Shown here: in pieces, positions 49,908-59,225 of the stretch
Layout of the letters: each line of letters begins with the position of its first letter
Numbering within the stretch: the stretch's first letter is position 1
Assembly (NCBI RefSeq): GCF_049803835.1
Contig: NZ_JBNAGK010000003.1
Coordinates: 124,001-188,000 of the forward strand
Origin: Pacificoceanicola sp049803835
GTDB taxonomy: Bacteria > Pseudomonadota > Alphaproteobacteria > Rhodobacterales > Rhodobacteraceae
Direction of reading: 5' to 3'
DNA length: 64,000 nt
Position numbers and translations under genes: made by a program
The notes under the pieces: generated by a model
The model's database searches: none
Seen by the model: only the letters and a program-made list of their open reading frames with translations
What the model was told of the DNA's origin: nothing

Positions 49908-51176
49908 ATGCGTTACATGGCCGCCTACGACATGATGGAAACCTTCCGCAACACCAGCCAATGGCTCGGTGCAACGGCCAAGACCATGGCCTCCTACCCC
50001 GCCTTCGCCGCGGTACCGAATCCGGGCCTGGCCTGGATGGCGGCCTGGGGCCAGGTGGCGGAGCGCGCCTTCGAGCGGATGGTGGTCAAGCCGGACTGGG
50101 GCATCCATTCCTTCACCTGCGACGACGGCAAGGACCACCTGGTCAGCGTCGAAACGGTTGTGGAGAAGCCTTTCGGCAACCTGATCCACTTCAACGTGAC
50201 CGGCCGCGAGGAGCAGCCGCGCAAGATCCTGCTGGTCGCGCCGATGTCCGGTCACTACGCCACGCTGCTGCGCTCGACGGTGAAATCGCTGATCACCAAT
50301 TGCGAGGTTTACATCACCGACTGGCACAACGCGCGCGACATCCCGGTGTCGGCGGGCAAGTTCGACATCGAGGATTACACCCTCTACCTCGTCGACTTCA
50401 TGCGCCACCTGGGCCCGGACACCAACGTGGTTGCCGTCTGCCAGCCCGCGCCGCTGACGCTTGCCGCCACGGCCTATCTCGCGGAGATGGACGCGGATGC
50501 GCAGCCGCGCACGCTGACGCTGATCGGCGGACCGATCAACCCGGACGCGGTGCCGACCGATGTGACCGACTTCGGCGCGCGCGTGACCATGGGCCAGCTC
50601 GAGGAAACGATGATCCAGCGCGTCGGCTTCAAGTTCAAGGGCGTCGGGCGGCTGGTCTACCCGGGCCTGCTGCAGCTCACCTCCTTCATGAGCATGAACG
50701 CCGACCGCCATTCCAAGGCCTTCCAGGACCAGATCCTGCGGGTCATCCGCGGTGAGGCCTCCGACCATGACGCGCACAACCGCTTCTACGACGAATACCT
50801 CGCCGTGATGGACATGCCGGCGGAGTTCTACCTCTCCACGGTCGAGCGCATCTTCAAGAAGTGCGAGATCGCAAAGAACGAATTCGTCGTGGACGGCCAC
50901 AAGGTCGACATGGGCAAGATCACCAATGTCGCGGTAAAGACCGTCGAGGGCGACAAGGACGACATCACCGCGCCGGGTCAGTGCATCGCCGCGCTGGATC
51001 TCTGCACCGGCCTGCCCGCCTCGAAGAAGGCGAGCCATGTGGAGCCCGGTGCCGGCCACTATGGCATCTTCGCCGGCAAGAGCTGGCGGGACAATATCCG
51101 CCCGCTGGTGCTCGACTTCATCGACTCCAACGCCGCAAAGCCCGGCGAGAAGGCCGCGAACATCAACGCCGCCTGA
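49908..51176 (+). CDS. phaZ: Intracellular polyhydroxyalkanoate depolymerase
   Basis: A 422-residue intracellular depolymerase that mobilises stored polymer. The nucleophile is a cysteine in VAVCQPAPLTLAA, as in PhaZ of Ralstonia. Other marks are APMSGHYATLLR, VYITDWHNARDIPV and EPGAGHYGIFAG with the catalytic His. ATG 49908 follows GGAG. Divergent from phaC; synthesis and breakdown genes therefore share the intergenic region 49787-49907. A terminator follows at 51209. Confidence 0.97.
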   Translation: MRYMAAYDMMETFRNTSQWLGATAKTMASYPAFAAVPNPGLAWMAAWGQVAERAFERMVVKPDWGIHSFTCDDGKDHLVSVETVVEKPFGNLIHFNVTGREEQPRKILLVAPMSGHYATLLRSTVKSLITNCEVYITDWHNARDIPVSAGKFDIEDYTLYLVDFMRHLGPDTNVVAVCQPAPLTLAATAYLAEMDADAQPRTLTLIGGPINPDAVPTDVTDFGARVTMGQLEETMIQRVGFKFKGVGRLVYPGLLQLTSFMSMNADRHSKAFQDQILRVIRGEASDHDAHNRFYDEYLAVMDMPAEFYLSTVERIFKKCEIAKNEFVVDGHKVDMGKITNVAVKTVEGDKDDITAPGQCIAALDLCTGLPASKKASHVEPGAGHYGIFAGKSWRDNIRPLVLDFIDSNAAKPGEKAANINAA

Positions 51177-51208
51177 CGCGGCCAACGGCCCCGGCCGGAC
51201 ATCGAGAC

Positions 51209-51243
51209 AACCGCCCCGGATGAAACAGGCCGAGGCGGTTTTT
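51209..51243 (+). terminator. Intrinsic terminator of phaZ
   Basis: AACCGCC and CGG pair with CCG and GGCGGTT around an A-rich loop, followed by five T. Confidence 0.85.
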
Positions 51244-51302
51244 CTCTGCGCGGACCGCTTTGATGCCGGATGTCCCACGCCCGAGGTCCCGCGCGCCGCT
51301 GT

Positions 51303-51350
51303 CTTCTTTGGTCCGAAAATACCTCGGGGGTCCGGGGGCAGGGCCCCCGC
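51303..51350 (+). repeat. Dispersed repeat copy with GC hairpin
   Basis: CTTCTTTGGTCCGAAAATACC with a GGGGGCAGGGCCCCC hairpin, after the phaZ terminator. It lacks the paired AAAATTTT blocks of the longest copies. Confidence 0.7.
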
Positions 51351-51505
51351 ATGCGCCGAAGGCGCATTGGTCGCCCTGCGTCAAAGCGTTTCCGGTCATT
51401 GATGGATCACCAATACTTTGCCGCGCTTCGCGCTTTCACGACATTGGTGATGCTCTTTGTGCCAGTTTAGACTGCAAACGCTCTAGCATGGCGAAACCCC
51501 GGCAA

Positions 51506-51537
51506 GGAAAAAGGCCGGAGGGGGTCCCTCCGGCCTT
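51506..51537 (-). terminator. Intrinsic terminator of VPLPA gene 2
   Basis: AAGGCCGGAGGG (51511-51522) pairs with CCCTCCGGCCTT (51526-51537) with a three-base loop; on the minus strand a T-run follows. Confidence 0.85.
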
Positions 51538-51560
51538 TCGAATTCAACGGGATCGGAGAC

Positions 51561-52148
51561 TCAGGCGTCCGATTTGGCCTTGCGGCGACGCACCAGCGCC
51601 AGGCCACCCAGCGCACCGACCAGCAGCGGCAGCCCGGCGGGCAGCGGCACTTCCGGGGTGAAGTTTTCCGGCGGCGTCTGAATGAAGATGCTGTAGCCGA
51701 TGCCATCGACGTTAGTGCCGGCCAGCGAGAAGCTCGCAGTGCTGGAGACCAGCGGACCGGTGGACGCAACATTGAGGTAACCGGCGAGATTCCAGCCGGG
51801 CGCCGTGGTGCCCGCGTTTGTGTTGATCGAGGCAACGACGGTGTCGGTCACCGTGAACGTAAGGGTATTGATGCCATTGCCAGCGGTGATCGTTTGGCCG
51901 TTGTTCACCGTGCCGGTACCGAAGATCAGGCTGTCGAGACCGGAGAAGGTATAGCCTGCGTACTCACCGCTCGTGCCGCCCATCAGGAAGGACCCGGAGA
52001 AGTTCAGGGTCGAGCCAGCCTGCACCTGCGTCGAATCGGCACGATTGCCCGTCGCATCCATGACACCGTTAACGGTGGATGCTTCGGCGGTGAAGGATGT
52101 CGCTGCAAAGGACACCGCAAGGGTCGCAGAAAGAACGAAATGTTTCAT
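51561..52148 (-). CDS. VPLPA-CTERM sorting domain protein (2 of 3)
   Basis: A 195-residue exported protein with signal peptide MKHFVLSATLAVSFAATSF, then a Ser/Thr/Gly-rich beta domain (TLNFSGSFLMGGTSGEYAGY, TFTVTDTVVASINTN), and a C-terminal sorting signal VPLPAGLPLLVGALGGLA with RRRK. No cysteines in the mature part. Presumed exosortase substrate anchored at the surface. It has its own terminator and is flanked by the PHA and pyruvate carboxylase genes. Confidence 0.9.
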   Translation of the reverse strand: MKHFVLSATLAVSFAATSFTAEASTVNGVMDATGNRADSTQVQAGSTLNFSGSFLMGGTSGEYAGYTFSGLDSLIFGTGTVNNGQTITAGNGINTLTFTVTDTVVASINTNAGTTAPGWNLAGYLNVASTGPLVSSTASFSLAGTNVDGIGYSIFIQTPPENFTPEVPLPAGLPLLVGALGGLALVRRRKAKSDA

Positions 52149-52353
52149 AAACTCGGAGTTCCCAAGGGTTGCCTGTTAATCCTTCATTTACCGGCTCTTT
52201 TGCTGCGTCGCAACGAAAAGCTGGCAGAAAGACGACGATTTATGGCCCTGGATGTGACGCTCGTCACTTTTTTGAGCCCCTGTGCAACCCATGCGTGTGA
52301 GCGTTGGTTTGCAAGAGTTTAAGGGTTGTTCACGTCTTCCGTATCGGCATGCG

Positions 52354-52382
52354 AAGGCCCGCGCCGGACTGGCGCGGGCCTT
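52354..52382 (-). terminator. GC hairpin after pyruvate carboxylase
   Basis: AAGGCCCGCGCC with GGCGCGGGCCTT around GGACT, a 12-pair stem about 30 bases after the pyc stop. No T-run follows on the minus strand; termination is likely but not certain. Confidence 0.6.
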
Positions 52383-52412
52383 CGGGTTTGCCGGAATGCG
52401 CCTTGCGCCGGC

Positions 52413-55400
52413 TCACTCCAGTTCGATCAGCAGGTCCTTGGCGTCGATCTGCCCGCCGGGCAGGACATGCACGGCCTTCACCGTGGCATCGCGCTCGGCG
52501 TGCAGGCCGGTCTCCATCTTCATCGCCTCGATGGTCAGCAGCAGGTCGCCGGTCTTGACCGCCACGCCGGGCTGTACCGCGACGGAGGCCACGACCCCGG
52601 GCATCGGCGCCCCGATGTGGTTCGGGTTTCCCAGTTCCGCCTTGGGCCGCGCGGCGCTGCTCGCCGCGGCCTTGCGGTTGGGCACGCGGATGGTGCGCGG
52701 CTGGCCGTTGAGTTCGAAGAACACCTTCACATTGCCGTCTTCCTGGGTATCGCCGACCGCTTGCAGCAGGATTTCAAGCGTCTTGCCCGGGTCGATTTCG
52801 GCGCTGATCTCCTCGCCCGGCTCCATGCCGTAGAAGAAGGTCCGCGTCGGCAGGGTGCGCACCGGGCCGTACATCTCGTGCCGGGCGCGGTAATCGGTGA
52901 AGACCTTGGGATACATGAGATATCCGTTCAGATCCTCATCGTCGATCTCTGCCCCGTCGAGCTGCTCCGAGAGCGTCTTGCGGGTTTCCTCGATGTCCAC
53001 CGGCGCGGCCTTGAGGCCGGGACGCTCGGTGAAGGGTTTCTCGTCCTTGAGGATCTTCTTCTGGATCGCCTTCGGCCAGCCGCCCGGGGGCTGCCCGAGG
53101 CTGCCCTTCATCATGTCGATGACCGAATCCGGGAAGGACAGCTCGACCTTCGGGTCCTCGACCTGCGCCCGCGTCAGGCCTTGGCTCACCATCATCAGCG
53201 CCATGTCCCCGACGACCTTCGACGAGGGGGTGACCTTCACGATGTCACCGAACATCTGGTTCACGTCGGCATAGGTTTGCGCCACCTCATGCCAGCGCTC
53301 TTCGAGGCCCATGGAGCGGGCCTGGGCCTTGAGGTTGGTGAACTGGCCGCCGGGCATCTCATGCAGGTAGACCTCGGAGGCGGGGGCCTGAAGCGAGGAT
53401 TCAAACGCCGCGTATTGTCCGCGGACCGCCTCGAAATAATTGGAGATTTCCCGGATCGCGGCGATGTCGAGCCCGGTGTCGCGTTCGGTGAAGCGCAGGG
53501 CCTCGACGACCGATCCGAGGGTCGGCTGAGAGGTGTTGCCGGAGAAGCTGTCCATGGCTGCGTCCACCGCGTCCACGCCCGCCGCCTGTGCCGCCATGAT
53601 CGTCGAGATCGCCGCGCCGGAGGTGTCGTGGGTGTGGAAGTGGATCGGCAGGCCGACCTCTTCCTTGAGCGCCTTGACCAGCGTCCCTGCGGCGGAGGCC
53701 TTGAGCAGGCCGGCCATGTCCTTGAGGCCCAGCACATGGGCGCCCGCGTCGCGCAGTTCCTTGCCCATGGCGACGTAGTATTTCAGGTCATACTTCGCGC
53801 GGTCGGGATCGAGGATGTCGCCGGTGTAGCAGATCGTGCCTTCGAGAACCTTGCCGGTATCGAGCACCGCATCCATGGCGACGCGCATGTTCTCCACCCA
53901 GTTCAGCGAGTCGAAGACGCGGAAAACGTCGACGCCGGTCTCCGCCGCCTGTTTGACGAAGAACTGCACCACGTTGTCGGGGTAGTTGGTGTAGCCGACG
54001 CCATTCGCCCCGCGCAGGAGCATCTGCGTCATGATGTTGGGCATGCGGGCGCGCAGATCGCGCAGGCGCTGCCAGGGGCATTCCTGCAAGAAGCGATAGG
54101 CCACGTCAAAGGTCGCGCCGCCCCAGCATTCGACGGAGAAGAGCTGCGGCAGGTTGTGGGCATAGGCCGGGGCCGCGCCGATCATGTCGATGGAGCGCAT
54201 CCGGGTCGCCAGCAAGGACTGGTGCCCGTCGCGCATTGTCGTGTCGGTGATCAGCAGCTGCTTCTGCGCGAGCATCCAGTCCGCCACGGCCTGCGGGCCC
54301 TTTTCCTCCAGCAGGGTCTTTGTCCCGGGGGCGGGGGTTTCCGTGCGCAGTTGTGGCGCACGGGCGGGCTTGAGGTCGGCGGCGGGCTTGGGGCGTCCGG
54401 CGGTCTCCGGATGGCCGTTGACCGTGATGTCGGCAATATAGGTCAGGACCTTGGTGCCACGGTCGCGGCGTTGTTTGAAATCAAACAGTTCCGGCGTCGT
54501 GTCGATGAACTTCGTGGTGTACTGGTTCGACAGGAACGTGGGGTGTTTCAAGAGGTTGATGACGAAATCGATGTTGGTCGTCACCCCCCGGATGCGGAAT
54601 TCGCGCAGAGCGCGGTCCATGCGGCGGATCGCCTGTTCCGGCGTCGGGGCCTTCGCCGTGACCTTGACCAGCAGAGAGTCGTAATAGCGCGTGATGACGC
54701 CGCCCGCGTAGGCCGTGCCGCCGTCGAGGCGAATGCCCATGCCGGTGGCGGAGCGATAGGCGGTCAGGCGGCCATAGTCGGGGATGAAATTGTTGGTCGG
54801 GTCCTCGGTGGTGATCCGCGTCTGCAGCGCATGGCCGGTCAGGCGGACGTCATACTGGGAGGCCTTGCCGGTGGCTTCTGCGAGCGATTTGCCCTCGGCG
54901 ATGAGGATCTGCGCCTGCACGATGTCGATGCCGGTGACTTCCTCGGTGACGGTGTGCTCCACCTGCACGCGCGGGTTCACCTCGATGAAGTAGAAGGCGC
55001 CGGTGTCCATATCCATCAGGAATTCGACGGTCCCGGCGCATTCGTAATTCACATGGGCGCAGATCTTGCGGCCCAGCTCGCAGATTTCCTCGCGCTGCGC
55101 CTCGGATAGATACGGGGCAGGGGCGCGCTCCACGACCTTCTGGTTCCGGCGCTGAACAGAGCAGTCGCGTTCGTAGAGGTGATAGATGTTGCCCTCGCTG
55201 TCGCCGAGGATCTGCACCTCCACGTGGCGGGCGCGGAGGATCATCTTTTCGAGATACCCCTCGCCGTTGCCAAAGGCGGCCTCCGCCTCACGGCGGCCTT
55301 CCAGCACCTTTTCCTTCAACTCCTTGGCGTTGTTGATCGGGCGCATGCCGCGCCCGCCACCGCCCCAGGAGGCCTTGAGCATGAGCGGAAAGCCGATCTC

Positions 55401-55856
55401 CTCGGCCTCCTTCGTGATCGCGTCGAAATCGTCGCCCAGAACCTCCGTCGCCGGGATCACCGGCACGCCCGCCGCAATCGCCACCTTGCGGGCAGAGGCC
55501 TTGTCGCCTAGCGCGCGCATCGTCTCCGCCTTCGGACCGATGAAGGTGATGCCGGCCTTCACGCAGGCATCGACGAAATCGGGGTTTTCCGACAGCAGGC
55601 CATAGCCGGGATGGATCGCATCCGCGCCGCTCTCCTTCGCCACGCGGATGATTTCCGGGATCGACAGGTAGGCCGCGACGGGCCCGAGGCCCTCACCGAT
55701 CCGGTAGGCTTCATCTGCCTTGAAACGGTGCAGCCCCAGCTTGTCCTCTTCGGCATAGACCGCGACGGTCTTTTTTCCCATCTCGTTTGCGGCGCGCATG
55801 ATGCGGATGGCAATCTCGCCGCGGTTGGCAATGAGGATCTTCTTGAAGCTGGTCAT
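52413..55856 (-). CDS. pyc: Pyruvate carboxylase
   Basis: A 1147-residue biotin enzyme that carboxylates pyruvate to oxaloacetate. Order: biotin carboxylase (1 to about 460: KILIANRGEIAIRI, KASWGGGGRGMRP, EVNPRVQVEH), carboxyltransferase (from about 530: LITDTTMRDGHQSLLATR, ECWGGATFD, KDMAGLL, HFHTHDTSG), a PYC-OADA linker, and the biotinyl domain with the biotin lysine in IEAMKMETG near the C-terminus. Single-chain architecture of full length. Monocistronic. The N-terminus begins MTSFKKILIANRGE with its usual start. Confidence 0.99.
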   Translation of the reverse strand: MTSFKKILIANRGEIAIRIMRAANEMGKKTVAVYAEEDKLGLHRFKADEAYRIGEGLGPVAAYLSIPEIIRVAKESGADAIHPGYGLLSENPDFVDACVKAGITFIGPKAETMRALGDKASARKVAIAAGVPVIPATEVLGDDFDAITKEAEEIGFPLMLKASWGGGGRGMRPINNAKELKEKVLEGRREAEAAFGNGEGYLEKMILRARHVEVQILGDSEGNIYHLYERDCSVQRRNQKVVERAPAPYLSEAQREEICELGRKICAHVNYECAGTVEFLMDMDTGAFYFIEVNPRVQVEHTVTEEVTGIDIVQAQILIAEGKSLAEATGKASQYDVRLTGHALQTRITTEDPTNNFIPDYGRLTAYRSATGMGIRLDGGTAYAGGVITRYYDSLLVKVTAKAPTPEQAIRRMDRALREFRIRGVTTNIDFVINLLKHPTFLSNQYTTKFIDTTPELFDFKQRRDRGTKVLTYIADITVNGHPETAGRPKPAADLKPARAPQLRTETPAPGTKTLLEEKGPQAVADWMLAQKQLLITDTTMRDGHQSLLATRMRSIDMIGAAPAYAHNLPQLFSVECWGGATFDVAYRFLQECPWQRLRDLRARMPNIMTQMLLRGANGVGYTNYPDNVVQFFVKQAAETGVDVFRVFDSLNWVENMRVAMDAVLDTGKVLEGTICYTGDILDPDRAKYDLKYYVAMGKELRDAGAHVLGLKDMAGLLKASAAGTLVKALKEEVGLPIHFHTHDTSGAAISTIMAAQAAGVDAVDAAMDSFSGNTSQPTLGSVVEALRFTERDTGLDIAAIREISNYFEAVRGQYAAFESSLQAPASEVYLHEMPGGQFTNLKAQARSMGLEERWHEVAQTYADVNQMFGDIVKVTPSSKVVGDMALMMVSQGLTRAQVEDPKVELSFPDSVIDMMKGSLGQPPGGWPKAIQKKILKDEKPFTERPGLKAAPVDIEETRKTLSEQLDGAEIDDEDLNGYLMYPKVFTDYRARHEMYGPVRTLPTRTFFYGMEPGEEISAEIDPGKTLEILLQAVGDTQEDGNVKVFFELNGQPRTIRVPNRKAAASSAARPKAELGNPNHIGAPMPGVVASVAVQPGVAVKTGDLLLTIEAMKMETGLHAERDATVKAVHVLPGGQIDAKDLLIELE

Positions 55857-56076
55857 TCGGGGGGTCCCTTGATCTGGCCGTTTCAGTGTCGCATAGGGCG
55901 TCTTTTCCCCGAGCGTAAGTTAGGGAAATTGGGTAGTCTATGCCGCATTGCGGCATGTTAGCGATAACAAGCGGACATGCAAGCCGCGTGTCGGGCGCAT
56001 CGTGACCGCTTGGCGCTTAAGTCGACTGAAAGGTTTTCGGGTTACGACAATACGCGATTTTGCGATGGAGGCCCCG

Positions 56077-56595
56077 ATGTCCGGGCAGACCCTGGTCAGG
56101 AAGATCTACATCAGCCATGCGCGGGCGCCCATGTCCGTTCCGGCCATCGACGTGCTGCTGGCGGCCGCGCGGGAGAACAATGCGCGGATCGGGGTGACGG
56201 GATTCCTCGCCTATCATCAACGCAGTTTCTTCCAGGTGATCGAGGGGGAGGCGGGTGCTGTCGCCGGGCTTTTCGCTGCGATCGAACGCGACCCACGCCA
56301 CGACGGGATCATCGAGCTCGGGACGACGGTGGTGCAGGAGCGTCTGTTCGGCGACTGGACCATGGGGTATGCCGATCCCGCCCAGCTTGGGCCGGAGAAC
56401 ATGGCCATCGTCAGCGACCTGCGCCAGCTGGCGCATGAAAACGGTGCCCTGGGCCTTGGTGACCGCCGAGTCTCGGTTCTGCTCAACACCTTCCTCGCCA
56501 GCTTTCGCGACCTCGCCTTTTCCGCATGGCGTGTGCCGTCGGGGCGGGACGTGGACGCCTCAGTCCCGGATCAATCGGCGGGGCAGGTCGCCTAG
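56077..56595 (+). CDS. BLUF-domain blue-light photoreceptor protein
   Basis: A 172-residue short BLUF protein that senses blue light through FAD. The photocycle residues match AppA exactly in spacing: Y11 (AppA Tyr21), N35 (Asn45), Q53 in SFFQVIEG (Gln63) and W94 in FGDWTMGY (Trp104). About 75 C-terminal residues after the BLUF core are helical, with no output domain. It likely regulates a partner protein. ATG 56077 follows GGAGG. Its end overlaps the convergent FMN oxidase by 36 bases. Confidence 0.95.
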   Translation: MSGQTLVRKIYISHARAPMSVPAIDVLLAAARENNARIGVTGFLAYHQRSFFQVIEGEAGAVAGLFAAIERDPRHDGIIELGTTVVQERLFGDWTMGYADPAQLGPENMAIVSDLRQLAHENGALGLGDRRVSVLLNTFLASFRDLAFSAWRVPSGRDVDASVPDQSAGQVA

Positions 56596-57702
56596 GGCGT
56601 GGGTGCCCATCTGCGCCATGTTCAGCTTCATGTCATCCGTCAGGATATGGGTCAGATGCGCCGGGCCCTGTCTGCCAAGCGCCGCAACCGCGTAATGCCA
56701 GGCGCGGCCCAGCATGACGAAATTCGCGCCGAGCGCCAGCGCCCGCAGCACGTCCATGCCGGAGGCCACGCCGCTGTCGAAGATCAGCGGATAGTCCGGC
56801 CCTACGGCGGCGCGCACCTTCGGCAGTTCCGTGATGCTGGCCGGGCCCGGCTCGAACTGGCGGGCCGAATGGTTCGAGACCCAGATCGCGTCCACGCCTT
56901 CCGTCACCAGCCGCGTCGCTGCGTCCGGGCACATGACGCCCTTGACGATCAGATCGCCCGTCCACTCCTCGCGCAGCGCCCTCAGCGTGTCCCAGTCCGG
57001 CGTGCCGCGAATGATGTGCCCTGCGTGCGCGAGGCTGGACCGCGGATCGTCCGAATCCACGTAACTCTCTGGCAGCACTATGCGAGGCGCGCCGGTCTTC
57101 AGCGTCTTCAGCGACCACTCCGGATGCGTCAGCACCTCCCAGACCACCCGCGGCGTGATCTTCGGCGGCATGGTCAGCTTGGCCCGACGCTGCCTCTCCC
57201 GCCGCGAATCGTCCGGCACGTCGACGGTCAGGATGAGCTTCTGAAACCCGCTTTCCTTCGCCCTCCGCAGCATGTCGCGGCGGATGTCGGGATCGGCCGG
57301 ACAATACATCTGATACCAGCCCATATCCCCGGCAATCGGCCCGATCTCCTCCGGCAGACGGGTGGCGACGGTTGACAGCCCGTAGGGGATCCGCTGCGCC
57401 CGGGCGTGCCCCGCCAGCATCCGCTCCGCCCCGGGCCACATCAGCCCCGACATGCCCACCGGCGCGATGCCGAAGGGACGGCTGTAGTCGGTGCCCATAA
57501 AGCGGGTGGTGAAATCGGGGTCGACCTTTCCGGGCAGGATGTCCGGCATGAAAAGCACCGCATCGAGCGCATCGCGATTGCGTCTGAACTGCAATTCCGC
57601 CCCGGTCGAACTGTCGAGATACTCGAAGGCAAAATGCGGAATGCGCCTGCGGGCCTTGCGGCGGAGGTCGGAGACGGCGGGATAGGAGAGGTCGAGATCC
57701 AT
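56560..57702 (-). CDS. FMN-dependent alpha-hydroxy acid oxidase / L-lactate dehydrogenase-like
   Basis: A 380-residue FMN TIM barrel of the LldD/glycolate oxidase family. It has IAPVGMSGLMWPGAE, the catalytic His in IWVSNHSARQFEPGPA, and PLIFDSGVASGMDVLRALALGANFVMLGR for FMN phosphate. The canonical SNHGGRQLD is altered to SNHSARQFEP, keeping the His and the Arg. Oxidises an alpha-hydroxy acid, substrate uncertain. The last 36 bases overlap the BLUF gene on the other strand. Start MDLDLSYPAV is typical. Confidence 0.9.
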   Translation of the reverse strand: MDLDLSYPAVSDLRRKARRRIPHFAFEYLDSSTGAELQFRRNRDALDAVLFMPDILPGKVDPDFTTRFMGTDYSRPFGIAPVGMSGLMWPGAERMLAGHARAQRIPYGLSTVATRLPEEIGPIAGDMGWYQMYCPADPDIRRDMLRRAKESGFQKLILTVDVPDDSRRERQRRAKLTMPPKITPRVVWEVLTHPEWSLKTLKTGAPRIVLPESYVDSDDPRSSLAHAGHIIRGTPDWDTLRALREEWTGDLIVKGVMCPDAATRLVTEGVDAIWVSNHSARQFEPGPASITELPKVRAAVGPDYPLIFDSGVASGMDVLRALALGANFVMLGRAWHYAVAALGRQGPAHLTHILTDDMKLNMAQMGTHALGDLPRRLIRD

Positions 57703-57824
57703 GGCGGCATTTGGCTGTGATGCAACGGTTTTGTCCAGTGGCTTGCCGGGGGAAACCGTGTGATTGGCAGGATGGCACTATCTGGTATGCTGACCTCAAT
57801 GGGACAACAACCAATGGGACAGGC

Positions 57825-58427
57825 ATGACACTCAAGGCAACTCTCGCGGCGGCGACACTCTGCGCCGCCTGTGCATCGGCCTCTTCGGCGGCGGTGCTGG
57901 TCAACATCTGGGAGGACGGCACCGATGTGCTCGCCTATGCCGCGGGATCGCTCGATCTGACCGGCGCCGCGTCGCAGTACCTGGCCGGCGGCGCGCCTTT
58001 TATCAGCCCGGACAGCTTTCTCCTCGGCGAGGATGGCGTCGGCCCGTCGATGGACGCCTATCAGTTCACCGGAAGCGGCAACCCGACGAGCTTCGGCACC
58101 GGCAGCACCATGACCTCCGCCACTTCCGGCACAGTAACCGAGTTCGGCATGACGTTCGGTACGGCGGCCGGTGGCAATACCGTGGTGTACATCGAGCAGG
58201 GCTATACCTTCGGAACGATCTTCACCAGCAACGCGTTCTTCCAGAACCGCACATTGACCGACATGGACCTGATCGCGGGAAGCTATGTCTTCTCGCTGCC
58301 GTTCGATACGATCACCGTGGAAGTCGGGACCGCACCGCCCGCCGGTGTGCCGCTTCCCGCCACGGCGCTTCTTAGCCTTCTCGGGCTCGGGGCTCTGGGC
58401 TGGGCCGGACGGCGGCGCAAAGGCTGA
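57825..58427 (+). CDS. VPLPA-CTERM sorting domain protein (3 of 3)
   Basis: A 200-residue exported protein: signal peptide MTLKATLAAATLCAACASAS, a Gly/Thr/Ser-rich beta domain (GDGVGP-like loop, GSGNPTSFGTGSTMTSATSG), and a terminal sorting signal PLPATALLSLLGLGALGW with GRRRKG. Unlike the other two copies it is on the plus strand and is followed after 28 bases by the YdeI-like gene. ATG 57825 places the signal first; a longer frame from 57711 is disfavoured. Confidence 0.85.
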   Translation: MTLKATLAAATLCAACASASSAAVLVNIWEDGTDVLAYAAGSLDLTGAASQYLAGGAPFISPDSFLLGEDGVGPSMDAYQFTGSGNPTSFGTGSTMTSATSGTVTEFGMTFGTAAGGNTVVYIEQGYTFGTIFTSNAFFQNRTLTDMDLIAGSYVFSLPFDTITVEVGTAPPAGVPLPATALLSLLGLGALGWAGRRRKG

Positions 58428-58455
58428 CGGGGCGCTGAAAGCGAAGGGGGCATGC

Positions 58456-59043
58456 ATGACCGACATCAAGGCGAAACTGGATGCCCATTTCGAGAAACCC
58501 GGACCCTGGCAGGCGGAACGCCGCGCCCTCCGTGCGATCATGGAAAGCTGCCCGGTCCGCGAAGAGATGAAGTGGCATCAGCCGGTCTACACGGCCCACG
58601 GCGGCAACGTCGCGATCATCGGCGCGTTCAAGGATTTCTGCACGCTGTCCTTCTTCAAGGGCGCTCTGCTGGAGGACCCGGAGGGCATTCTCGAACCCCC
58701 GGGCGCCAACAGCCGAGCCGCCCGCCTCTTCAAGGTCACCGACCTCGCGCAGGTCAGGGCACGGGCCGGCGTGCTCAAAGGTTACGTGTTGGAAGCCGTC
58801 GAACTCGAACGAACCGGCGCGAAGGTCGACTTGCCGCCGGATGATTTCGACCTGCCCGAGGAACTGGGCGAGGCCCTGGAAGCCGATCCGGCGCTGGCAG
58901 AGGCGTGGGATTCCCTCACACCGGGGCGCCGCCGCAGCTGGGCGCTGCGGATCGGCGAGGCGAAGAAAACCGAAACGCGTGCGGCGCGGGTGGAAAAGGC
59001 TACACCGTTGATCCTGCAAGGCAAGGGAATCCACGACCGCTGA
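58456..59043 (+). CDS. YdeI/OmpD-associated family protein (DUF1801-like)
   Basis: A 195-residue soluble protein with the DUF1801/YdhG-like N-terminal domain (LRAIMESCPVREEMKWHQPV, YTAHGGNVAIIGAFKDFC) and a C-terminal YdeI-type helical domain (LPEELGEALEADPALAEAWD, LTPGRRRSWALRIGEAKKTE). YdeI-like proteins are linked to stress resistance and peptide tolerance. The ATG at 58456 has GGGGG nearby. It follows the VPLPA gene by 28 bases. Confidence 0.88.
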   Translation: MTDIKAKLDAHFEKPGPWQAERRALRAIMESCPVREEMKWHQPVYTAHGGNVAIIGAFKDFCTLSFFKGALLEDPEGILEPPGANSRAARLFKVTDLAQVRARAGVLKGYVLEAVELERTGAKVDLPPDDFDLPEELGEALEADPALAEAWDSLTPGRRRSWALRIGEAKKTETRAARVEKATPLILQGKGIHDR

Positions 59044-59066
59044 CGCAATGGCGCGGGTCCATCTTT

Positions 59067-59148
59067 CTTCTCTTTCCAAATACCTCCGGGGAGTCGCCGA
59101 AGGCGGCGGGGCAGCGCCCCGGACAAAATTTTGCACCGACAAAATTTT
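59067..59148 (+). repeat. Full-length dispersed repeat with GC hairpin and paired AAAATTTT blocks
   Basis: CTTCTCTTTCCAAATACC with CTCCGGGG, a GGGGCAGCGCCCC hairpin, and two AAAATTTT blocks eight bases apart (59125-59148), matching the copy at 33257-33280 with one change. Confidence 0.75.
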
Positions 59149-59225
59149 CCCTGCACCCGGGAAACCGGCGGAACAATCTGTGAACGTCTCTTCCCCTCAT
59201 CCCGCCGCCACGCTAGTATCGCACC

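Noticed and set aside
52326..55109. A 927-codon plus-strand frame opposite pyruvate carboxylase
   Set aside because: It is antisense to a full-length conserved enzyme and shows no domain or ribosome site.
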